Shown here: piece after piece, positions 6,932 to 13,589 of the stretch
Position numbering within the stretch: position 1 is the first letter of the stretch
Layout of the letters: every line of letters begins with the position of its first letter
Assembly: GCA_047628755.1 (NCBI GenBank)
Contig: JBLHVV010000043.1
Span: 1-23,787, forward strand
Reading direction: 5' to 3'
DNA length: 23,787 nucleotides
From: Bermanella sp047628755
Lineage (GTDB): Bacteria > Pseudomonadota > Gammaproteobacteria > Pseudomonadales > Oceanobacteraceae
Notes under the pieces: model-generated
Told to the model about the DNA's origin: nothing
Seen by the model: only the letters and a program-made list of their open reading frames with translations
Database searches by the model: none
Translations under genes and position numbers: made by a program

Positions 6932-9175
6932 TTAATGTTCTTCAATACTGCGGTATGTTGAAACAATGCGCGCCTCTTGTCTAGGTGAAAACTCAACTTC
7001 TACCGCACCGTGTGAGGCCGTTGAATAAATCTTCACCAATCTACCTTGATATCGCTGCAAAACTTCAGAGTGCGGGTGGCCAAAATGATTCAATTTCCCG
7101 GCTGAAATTAAAGCAACAGAAGGGTCTACTGCTTTTATAAACGCCAAACTACTGGACGACTTACTACCATGATGAGGCGCCACCAGCACATCAGACTTTA
7201 ATAATTCTGGATAAGACCTCAGTAAAGAGGCCTCAGCTCTTTTCTCTACATCTCCAGAGAATAACACTGAAGCCCCATCTTTGGCGGTAATTTTAAGTAA
7301 ACAGGTTCCGTTATTGCCAATTTTATGATCTGGCGACTGAAACATTTGAAATACAACGTCATCCCACTGCCAGTGTTTATAGTCACAACTAATTTGTCTA
7401 ATTACCTTTAGGCTCATGGGCCTAAGAACCTCTAGTCCACCAGCGTGGTCGGCATCATCATGACTCAGAAATAAAAGGTCCAGAGAACTAATATTTTTTT
7501 GCTGCAGGTAAGGTTTTATTACATAATCGGCCATCCCCATGCTTTTCGGATGCCCATAGCCTGTATCAACCACTATAGAATGCGTGTGAGTTGTAACTAC
7601 AGCGGCACTACCTTGGCCAACATCCAGCATAATTAGGTTGAACCCGCCTAAACTAGGAGTTGGCACAGGAATCATTAAAGCAATCACAGCCAATAATGCT
7701 GCCAAAGGTAAAAAACCTAATACTCTCGGTAATAAAAATAGAACAAAAACAATAATGACTAAGCCTCGGTTTTCATCATGCACAGGCAAAGTGGTTAAAT
7801 CTATGAGACCACTTAAAGCATGCAATAATGCAAGTATTGATTCTAATACCAATTCGCAGAATACAAGTAAATTTATAAAACCCAGTGACGCCAATATCAA
7901 ACCTAAAAAAGCGGCTGGTACAAACAATAAACCAATAAACGGAATAAGAAAAAAATTCAATACAAGCGACATGGCAGAAACAGGGAATACAAAAACGGTT
8001 AAAATAATTCCACCAATACAAAATGCTAGCCATTGTGCTCTGAACATAGCGGTTAAAATCAAAACTATTTTTTGACAATAATCTCCATCTCTTAGGCTAT
8101 TAGCTATTCCAGACAAGCCAACTATTAAAGAAAGTACAATACCAAACGAAAGCCAACTGCCCATATCAAAAAATGCTAAAGGCGAGATACACAGCAAAAG
8201 TGTTAATGCCACTAACCAGTAGTTCACAGCAAATGTATTGCGCTGTCCCCAAACCATTAAAATTGAACATAACAACATAAATAACGCTCTTAATGCAGGG
8301 GTATTAAAACCTGATAGAAACGCATAAACGGTAGCCACTGAACCGGCAAAGAACGCAGATAAAAGAACACCATACCTCCAATGAAACAATAACGTGGGTC
8401 TTTGCAACCCGTTAAATAGAAGAATGACAATTAATGCTACTAGACTTATATGAAGCCCAGACACTACAAATAAATGGCTAACGCCAGCTCGATTAATGAC
8501 TCTTCTATCATCCACACTCATTGCGGATTTATCACCCAGTAGTAGCGCGTTTAAAACTGGAAACTGACGGCTTGATAACAGGCTAGATACGCTAGTTTGA
8601 AACGACCATTCGGGGGCCGTTAATACCTTGTTAACCTGTGATTTAACATCCATAGAAGCTGTTCCCACATACCCTTTTGCCATCATCCATTTGCGATAGT
8701 CAAAGCCATTTGGATTATGCAACGAAACAACAGGTCTAATTCTTAGCCTCAAACGCCAGGTCTCTCCTGGGTTTATCTGTAATTTGCAGCGGTAGCATGC
8801 CACCTTTAACTTTGCACTTCGTGTTTGCAACCCAGTATTATATAGGTCTGCGTCATAATACTGAAAATCAAAGCCAATTTTTTTACCCGACGTTGACACT
8901 CGGCTAACTAAACCGGTTAAGGTCGTTTTAAAGGGTTTAACAGACTCAGGAATAGCGTCAGATTGCCAGCCAACAAAAGTGATCAGAACCCAAGAAAATC
9001 CTGCAATAATACTAATAATAAACAACACAAACTGTGGAAATCGCGCGCTAACATATACTAAAACAAATGGAGTAAGCAAAAAAATCCAGTTCAATTGGGT
9101 AGATGCCAATAGCCCGCCTATGCAGAATCCTAAAAAGCTGGTTTTCATCTGGTATGTCCTATGCAATCCGTGCAT
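6932..9175 (-). CDS. comEC: ComEC/Rec2 family DNA internalisation protein
   Basis: A large polytopic inner-membrane protein (747 residues from the chosen start) with three parts. The N-terminus has hydrophobic helices and a soluble OB-like domain with RPVVSLHNPNGFDYRKW. The central competence domain is multi-helical and contains SHLFVVSGLHISL. The C-terminus is a metallo-beta-lactamase-like domain with MLDVGQGSAAVV, LSHDDADHAGG (zinc motif HDDADH, about residues 572-577), FSGDVE, PHHGSKSS and HFGHPH. ComEC forms the channel that takes single-stranded DNA into the cytoplasm during transformation. All metal-site motifs are intact. A GTG at 9194-9196 would add 7 residues; I chose the ATG at 9173-9175 because AAGGG lies 7 bases upstream, and the ATG at 9146-9148 is also possible. 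It heads the exbB-exbD-msbA-lpxK run. Confidence 0.93.
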   Translation of the reverse strand: MHGLHRTYQMKTSFLGFCIGGLLASTQLNWIFLLTPFVLVYVSARFPQFVLFIISIIAGFSWVLITFVGWQSDAIPESVKPFKTTLTGLVSRVSTSGKKIGFDFQYYDADLYNTGLQTRSAKLKVACYRCKLQINPGETWRLRLRIRPVVSLHNPNGFDYRKWMMAKGYVGTASMDVKSQVNKVLTAPEWSFQTSVSSLLSSRQFPVLNALLLGDKSAMSVDDRRVINRAGVSHLFVVSGLHISLVALIVILLFNGLQRPTLLFHWRYGVLLSAFFAGSVATVYAFLSGFNTPALRALFMLLCSILMVWGQRNTFAVNYWLVALTLLLCISPLAFFDMGSWLSFGIVLSLIVGLSGIANSLRDGDYCQKIVLILTAMFRAQWLAFCIGGIILTVFVFPVSAMSLVLNFFLIPFIGLLFVPAAFLGLILASLGFINLLVFCELVLESILALLHALSGLIDLTTLPVHDENRGLVIIVFVLFLLPRVLGFLPLAALLAVIALMIPVPTPSLGGFNLIMLDVGQGSAAVVTTHTHSIVVDTGYGHPKSMGMADYVIKPYLQQKNISSLDLLFLSHDDADHAGGLEVLRPMSLKVIRQISCDYKHWQWDDVVFQMFQSPDHKIGNNGTCLLKITAKDGASVLFSGDVEKRAEASLLRSYPELLKSDVLVAPHHGSKSSSSLAFIKAVDPSVALISAGKLNHFGHPHSEVLQRYQGRLVKIYSTASHGAVEVEFSPRQEARIVSTYRSIEEH

Positions 9176-9253
9176 AATTGCGCCCTTATGCTTCACTCAG
9201 TTGATTAATGGGTTAAATTTATCAATTGAAAGTTAACAAAGATTGGGGAGACT

Positions 9254-9781
9254 ATGCCTAAATACATTCTAAAAAAATATTTCCCCAACCCTCAAACAAT
9301 CCAAAGCCACCCTTCTTTACAGTTTTTAGGCAAATTGCTGCACAGACCTAATCTGTGGCATTTAAATCGCCGCTCTGTGTCACGGGCTTTTTTTATTGGG
9401 ATATTTTTTGCTTTTATGCCTATGCCGTTTCAGATGGTTGCCGCGGCTGCCATGGGCATAGTTATTCATTCCAACCTGCCTATCTCAATAGGCCTAGTGT
9501 GGATAAGCAACCCTATTACTATCCCTCCTATTTTTTACTTTACCTATAAGGTAGGAACCGTAGTTTTAGGATTGCCTGCAAGGCCATTTGAAATTGAGCT
9601 ATCAATTGATTGGGCATTAACTGAATTGGGCGCTATTTGGGAACCCCTACTGTTAGGGTCGCTAATCTGCGCCTTAATCTTCGGTGCACTGGGTTTTGTA
9701 GGAATGAGGTTATTTTGGCGATGGAATGTGATTAAACATTGGAATAAACGTAAAACCTTAAGAGCCAATAAACAGGATTAA
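9254..9781 (+). CDS. DUF2062 family membrane protein
   Basis: 175 residues, starting at an ATG preceded by a strong GGGGAG site. A basic N-terminal segment (NLWHLNRRSVSRAFFIG) leads into hydrophobic helices rich in Gly/Pro (FFAFMPMPFQMVAAAAMGIVI, VWISNPITIPPIFYF), then an amphipathic stretch, a final membrane helix near 135-160 and a very basic tail. The RxxAxxxAxGxFxxxxPxP-like entry and the NP(I/L)T motif are characteristic of DUF2062. The function is not established. It is divergent from comEC, as in pseudomonads, and ends at a strong terminator. Confidence 0.88.
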   Translation: MPKYILKKYFPNPQTIQSHPSLQFLGKLLHRPNLWHLNRRSVSRAFFIGIFFAFMPMPFQMVAAAAMGIVIHSNLPISIGLVWISNPITIPPIFYFTYKVGTVVLGLPARPFEIELSIDWALTELGAIWEPLLLGSLICALIFGALGFVGMRLFWRWNVIKHWNKRKTLRANKQD

Positions 9782-9802
9782 TTCACTTTTTTAAACACAA
9801 TC

Positions 9803-9835
9803 AAAAAAGGGGTGCTTATTAGGCACCCCTTTTTT
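9803..9835. terminator. Bidirectional intrinsic terminator, DUF2062 / lolD
   Basis: GGGGTGC (9809-9815) pairs with GCACCCC (9823-9829) across a 7-base loop. Six A precede the stem and six T follow it, so it can act on both the plus-strand DUF2062 transcript and the minus-strand lol transcript. Confidence 0.9.
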
Positions 9836-9850
9836 GTATGGCCTATTTAA

Positions 9851-10558
9851 TCATGAAGGACATTCAATTAGGTTTAACTTACCTTGATCTAGTCGATAGG
9901 ACTTACTTGCCAACTTAGCAAACTGTAAATCATGAGTAACGACCACAAAAGCCGTCTTCACTCTTTGGTTTAGCTCTCGTAATAGACGTTGTATCTCATC
10001 TGCAGTTTGACTGTCCAAGTTGCCCGTTGGTTCATCTAACAGCACCATGGCAGGCTCAGTGATCAAAGCACGTGCGATGGCCACTCGCTGACGCTCACCT
10101 CCTGAAAGCTCAGCTGGCTTATGATAGGCTCGGTGCTCTAACCCTACTTGCTTTAATATCTCTAACGCTTGTTGTGAAGCACTATTTTTATTTATCCCTT
10201 GAATCCATAAAGGCATACAAACATTTTCTAGAGCATTGAACTCAGCAAGTAAATGGTGAAACTGATAAACAAACCCTAGGTGTCTGTTCCTTAATTTACC
10301 TAACTGCTTTTCTGATAATGTACTTATGTCTTGCCCAGACCAATGAACAGCACCGCTTGAAGTATTATCTAAGCCCGCCAACATATTAAGTAAGGTGGTT
10401 TTACCTGAGCCAGAGGTGCCCACAATCGACACCCAGTCTCCTGCTTTAAGCGTAAAATCTAGCTCGTCTAAAATACGAATTGGCTCAGGACCTATAGTAT
10501 ATTCCTTGCACATTTTTTTGCATTCGAGCACATGCTCAGAAGTTTCATTAAATGTCAT
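9851..10558 (-). CDS. lolD: Lipoprotein-releasing system ATPase LolD
   Basis: A 235-residue ABC ATPase (E. coli LolD 233) that powers extraction of outer-membrane lipoproteins from the inner membrane and their transfer to LolA. Visible motifs are Walker A GTSGSGKTT (47-55), Q-loop FVYQFHHLL with the LolD-type helix after it, signature LSGGERQR (151-158), Walker B MVLLDEPTGNLD (171-182) and switch VVVTHD. The ATG lies inside the end of lolC (11-bp overlap), indicating translational coupling. The shared terminator downstream closes the unit, and no second permease gene follows. Confidence 0.95.
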   Translation of the reverse strand: MTFNETSEHVLECKKMCKEYTIGPEPIRILDELDFTLKAGDWVSIVGTSGSGKTTLLNMLAGLDNTSSGAVHWSGQDISTLSEKQLGKLRNRHLGFVYQFHHLLAEFNALENVCMPLWIQGINKNSASQQALEILKQVGLEHRAYHKPAELSGGERQRVAIARALITEPAMVLLDEPTGNLDSQTADEIQRLLRELNQRVKTAFVVVTHDLQFAKLASKSYRLDQGKLNLIECPS

Positions 10559-11792
10559 AACGAAGCGCCTCGGCTGGTTGAATTTTTGAGGCCCTATAGG
10601 CGGGATATAACGTGGCTAAAAAGCTCATTAAGAATCCACTACCAGTAACAATCATAACGTCTGAAAACTTAAGCTGAGACGGCAAATAACTAATAAAGTA
10701 TACGTTGGCATTTAAAAATTGAATATCCAGCATACGCTCGACCCAAGCAATTACATCAGTAACTGTCAGGGCTAAAATAATACCAGACACTGTTCCCAAT
10801 ATAATCCCCACAAAACCAATCAAACAGCCTTGCACCATAAACACGGCCATTATGGATCTAGGTGACATACCTAGAGTACGTAGAATTGCTATGTCTCCTT
10901 GCTTGTCGGTTACCATCATTACTAAAGTAGAAACAATATTAAATGCCGCTACAGCCACAATGATAAGGAGCAGTAGTCCGATCATTGTTTTTTCCATTTG
11001 TATGGCTTGAAATAAGTTACCGTGAGTCCGCGTCCAATCACTGGCCCTTAAATTACCCTCTAATTCGAACATTAAATCCCATGCAATTTTAGGAGCTTTA
11101 AATAAATCTTCAGTTTTTAATCTAAGGCCTTGAGCTTCAGTGGTTAAACGGGCCATTTTTGCAGCATCTTTCATGTGTATATAAGCAAAGCTGGCGTCCA
11201 GCTCAGCGCCCACCGAAAATATACCAGAGACGGTAAAACGCTTTAGCCTTGGCATTAATCCGGCTGGCGTTAAACTGGCCTCAGGCATGATCAAAGTGAC
11301 CTTTTCACCAATACCAACACCCAGTTTTCTAGCCAGTAAGTCGCCCAGTAATACTCGGTACTTTTTACCTTCTAGGCTATAAAAATCCCCACTCTTCATG
11401 AAGTCAGGCAAAATAGATACTTTGTCCTCCCATTCGGGCTCAATGCCGTTAACCATAACACCTTGAACTTGGCCCTTATGGCTCATCATGCCCTGAATCT
11501 GAACAAAAGGTGCTGCGCCAGTTATACCCGGTTTAGAGACTACTTTTTCAGCTAATTGCTTCCAGTTGTCCATTCCAGCTGAATCGTATAATGCCGCATG
11601 AGGCACCATACCCAAAATGCGCTGCCGCAGCTCTCGATCAAAGCCATTCATTACAGACAAAACTAAAATTAATACCGCAACACCAAGGGTCAACCCTGCC
11701 ATTGAAATACCAGAAATAAACGAAATAAAGTGATTCCGGCGCTTAGCACCTGTGTAGCGTAAACCAATGGTTATTGGCAAAGATTTCAACAT
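10548..11792 (-). CDS. Lipoprotein-releasing permease, LolC/LolE family (LolF-like)
   Basis: 414 residues with four membrane helices: one near 25-48, then a periplasmic MacB-core-like domain (about 50-260), then three C-terminal helices in an FtsX domain (about 270-405). It keeps both a LolC-like LolA-binding Hook (P170 to P181, containing LTPAGLMP, followed by KRFTVSGIF) and LolE-like stretches (ELDASFAYI, NIVSTLVMMVTDKQGDIAILRTLG, near-C-terminal NVYFISYLPSQL). It is the only permease next to lolD: where P. aeruginosa has lolC-lolD-lolE, the window passes from lolD directly to the DUF2062 terminator. The combination fits LolF, the single subunit that forms a LolDF complex as a homodimer, although a second permease elsewhere cannot be excluded. 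Many annotations would call it LolC. Confidence 0.9.
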   Translation of the reverse strand: MLKSLPITIGLRYTGAKRRNHFISFISGISMAGLTLGVAVLILVLSVMNGFDRELRQRILGMVPHAALYDSAGMDNWKQLAEKVVSKPGITGAAPFVQIQGMMSHKGQVQGVMVNGIEPEWEDKVSILPDFMKSGDFYSLEGKKYRVLLGDLLARKLGVGIGEKVTLIMPEASLTPAGLMPRLKRFTVSGIFSVGAELDASFAYIHMKDAAKMARLTTEAQGLRLKTEDLFKAPKIAWDLMFELEGNLRASDWTRTHGNLFQAIQMEKTMIGLLLLIIVAVAAFNIVSTLVMMVTDKQGDIAILRTLGMSPRSIMAVFMVQGCLIGFVGIILGTVSGIILALTVTDVIAWVERMLDIQFLNANVYFISYLPSQLKFSDVMIVTGSGFLMSFLATLYPAYRASKIQPAEALRYDI

Positions 11793-11910
11793 AACAAATA
11801 AACTATAAATACAAAGAAGCTAAGACTAATGAAATAGCGGACTAATTGAAATGGTCTTTCGTGATTTTTCGGGCTAAAATTATGTATAGCTGACAAAAAG
11901 AATCTTAAAT

Positions 11911-12267
11911 ATGAAAAAACTGACGTTTAAAGCCATTTCCTGCGCAGCAGCATTGGTCCTTAGTACTTATGCTGTAGCTAAGGTGAGTCTTGAAGAATTA
12001 ATGAGTGAAGGCGTTGATTACGAATCAGAAACCAGCAGAACAGTCACAACAAATAGCATCACCATACCTTTAAAAGACAAGCCTCAATCAACAATTAAAC
12101 GTCCTGTGCGGCAAAACACTCAAAGTACCGTTTTACACAACTTTGGGCAGCCTTTAAAAAAGTATCCCGCAAAAGGAAAGCCCCCAATCTCTCGCTGGGA
12201 CTATGCTAAGTTTACTGTGTATTTTGAGTCTGGGTATGTAATTCATTCAGTGGTTAAAACTAATTAA
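11911..12267 (+). CDS. Small secreted protein of unknown function
   Basis: 118 residues with a clear signal peptide (about 1-23, ending AVA before KVSLEEL), so it is periplasmic or exported. A low-complexity, Thr/Ser/Lys-rich middle precedes a C-terminal block (about 75-115) that reads like a conserved motif: LHNFGQPLKKYPAKGKPPISRWDYAKFTVYFESGYVIHSVV. The W-x-Y-x-x-F-x-V-Y-F-E-x-x-x-V-I-H-S pattern resembles SmpA/OmlA-like beta folds in which a small protein describes how its product varies, but I cannot assign a family name. A protein with the same ending lies next to lolC in pseudomonads as I recall, so this is probably part of the conserved locus. It is divergent from lolC across 118 bp. 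Confidence 0.7.
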   Translation: MKKLTFKAISCAAALVLSTYAVAKVSLEELMSEGVDYESETSRTVTTNSITIPLKDKPQSTIKRPVRQNTQSTVLHNFGQPLKKYPAKGKPPISRWDYAKFTVYFESGYVIHSVVKTN

Positions 12268-12397
12268 TCACAGCCATAAATAAACTTTCAAGTAATACAA
12301 ACGTACCTTTAAAACTCTCTGGATTATAACCAACAAGGTAGCTAAATAGACATATTACGCTATTGTTAAACCATGAAAATTGATTAGGAGCGTCAGC

Positions 12398-13054
12398 ATG
12401 GGATTAAACACAACATTGGCAGCTATAGCCTTGTCCATGATCAGTCATGCCTGTATTGCTGAAGTAAAAGAACTAAATAATACTGAAATGACAGAAGCCT
12501 ACGTAAAGGATGGCGCCATTGTCATCAAACAAAAAAAAATTGCCGATATAAATAACAAAAAACTTAAATATATTGTTGGTCCAGGCAAAGAGGCAATAAA
12601 CGAAGCTCAAGAAGTAGCAATTGTTAACCAAAACAATAGCTCACAATATTCGGTAATTAATCAAGCCATCATCGGTGGTCGAGAAGCACATAAACTGGTC
12701 AATAATAACCTTTACCAAGCCGCCATTGGCACTCAAATACCGGTGGCAATGTCACCTGCACAACAGGCCCAGCAACAATATGCTGAAGATTTAGTAAGAT
12801 TAGGTCTAGGACTGCCGGATGGAACCAAGATTACACCAGACAAGATGGGCGAATATCTGGCTACATTTAATGGCAGCACATACGGTAATGCATCAGGTGC
12901 TCACCAAACTGTCACACCAACTGGTATTCAGTTTATTATCCCTAATCTGGGCGGACAGCTTGATATAGGCATATTCCCTACTGGAAATAACAACATAAAT
13001 TTAGAAACCACTAACTCACAGCTGATATTAAACTTACTTTTCCCTCAACCTTAG
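12398..13054 (+). CDS. Hypothetical exported Asn/Gln-rich protein
   Basis: 218 residues, function not recognised. The ATG at 12398 is preceded by AGGAG at 12385-12389 with an 8-base gap, so it is preferred over the TTG at 12380, which would add 6 residues. A signal peptide is likely (about 1-21, ending CIA before EVKEL). The rest is rich in Asn, Gln, Gly and small residues: KQKKIADINNKK, VNQNNSSQY, a Gln-rich AQQAQQQYAEDL, and a C-terminus with FIIPNLGGQLDIGIFPTGNNNINLETTNSQ, which looks beta-rich. No lipobox, no transmembrane helix beyond the signal, and no catalytic motif are visible. It could be a surface or matrix protein, but that is a guess. No clear terminator follows; a short GCAAT/ATTGC hairpin near 13091-13108 lacks a U tract. 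Confidence 0.6.
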   Translation: MGLNTTLAAIALSMISHACIAEVKELNNTEMTEAYVKDGAIVIKQKKIADINNKKLKYIVGPGKEAINEAQEVAIVNQNNSSQYSVINQAIIGGREAHKLVNNNLYQAAIGTQIPVAMSPAQQAQQQYAEDLVRLGLGLPDGTKITPDKMGEYLATFNGSTYGNASGAHQTVTPTGIQFIIPNLGGQLDIGIFPTGNNNINLETTNSQLILNLLFPQP

Positions 13055-13127
13055 CTGTTAGATAAACATGCATGAGTGCGGTCATTTGTTGCAATTTAAC
13101 TGGATTGCTTAAATACAGAGATTCCAA

Positions 13128-13385
13128 TCAACCAAATAAGTCAAAAGATGGCCCTGTACCCGCCCCCTCTAAATTTGCTTGATCTAACCAGAGACCAGGC
13201 TTACTAAATGTCTGCTCCATCAACCTGGCTAGTGAATCACTGATTTTCTTAGTGCTTTTATCCGTTAGTAACTCTAGCATTTGGCTTTCATCTATGCCCA
13301 AACATAACGCAAATGAGAGTTCGTCTAGTGCATTTTCTTTCATAAGTTCTGACGCATTGATGCGGCGTATTTCAAATAAGGTCAC
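13128..13385 (-). CDS. Small Cro/CI-type helix-turn-helix DNA-binding protein
   Basis: 85 residues. Start is a GTG at 13383-13385 with an AGGAG site six bases upstream (plus-strand CTCCT at 13392-13396). Residues about 5-70 read as a lambda-repressor-like domain: IRRINASELMKENAL, an LSFALCLGIDESQMLELLTD helix-turn-helix region, and then the motif ISDSLARLMEQTFSKPGLWLD. That last block closely matches the I(S/G)D-x-LAR-x-IE-x-x-x-x-x-P-x-GWLD ending of many small Xre-family proteins. The final 15 residues are a short glycine-rich tail. No ligand domain is present, so it probably acts as a DNA-binding repressor alone or as a dimer. It is divergent from the carboxylase gene across 204 bp containing inverted repeats, so local control of that gene and of itself is the natural inference. 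Confidence 0.75.
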   Translation of the reverse strand: MTLFEIRRINASELMKENALDELSFALCLGIDESQMLELLTDKSTKKISDSLARLMEQTFSKPGLWLDQANLEGAGTGPSFDLFG

Positions 13386-13410
13386 AGTTAACTCCTTTGA
13401 CTTAGAGTTG

Positions 13411-13439
13411 ATTATAACTAGGCTTTTTGTAACACAACA
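13411..13439 (-). promoter_or_regulatory. Predicted sigma-70 promoter for the HTH gene
   Basis: On the minus strand a perfect -10 TATAAT (plus 13411-13416) lies 17 bp from a weak -35 TGTTGT (plus 13434-13439). The inferred start would be near 13404, giving a leader of about 19 bases containing the AGGAG site. The -35 falls inside the inverted-repeat cluster. Confidence 0.5.
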
Positions 13440-13465
13440 GAACTTGTTGTTCTGAATGTTAGAAC
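13435..13465. promoter_or_regulatory. Candidate operator: overlapping inverted repeats
   Basis: CAGAAC (13438-13443) and GTTCTG (13449-13454) form a perfect inverted repeat with a 5-base centre. Overlapping it is CAACA (13435-13439) with TGTTG (13445-13449). A third half-site AGAAC (13461-13465) makes GTTCT-N7-AGAAC with the second. The cluster covers the predicted -35 elements of both divergent promoters, as expected for an autoregulatory Cro/CI-type operator. Binding by the adjacent HTH protein is inference. Confidence 0.5.
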
Positions 13466-13476
13466 CAAACTATATA
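13447..13476 (+). promoter_or_regulatory. Predicted sigma-70 promoter for the carboxylase gene
   Basis: TTGTTC (13447-13452), an 18-base spacer and TATATA (13471-13476) form a plausible promoter about 110 bp upstream of the carboxylase ATG. The -35 overlaps the GTTCTG arm of the inverted repeat, so a protein bound there would block RNA polymerase. Confidence 0.4.
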
Positions 13477-13589
13477 ACCAAACAAAGTAGGCTGTATTCT
13501 TTTTATTTCTCTGCTATAAAGCTAGTCATTAGTGGCTTGGTACATCAGCCAGCATCATCAATTTATAGATTTTATAAGCGCAAACAAAT

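Noticed and set aside
7638..8075. Long open frame on the plus strand opposite comEC
   Set aside because: Lys/Asn/Thr-rich translation with no motif; it lies entirely antisense to a well-supported gene.
12380..12397. TTG start for the exported Asn/Gln-rich protein
   Set aside because: The ATG at 12398 has an AGGAG site at the right distance and gives a cleaner signal peptide.
13091..13108. Hairpin GCAAT/ATTGC as a terminator after the Asn/Gln-rich gene
   Set aside because: Only five base pairs, AT-rich, and no U tract.
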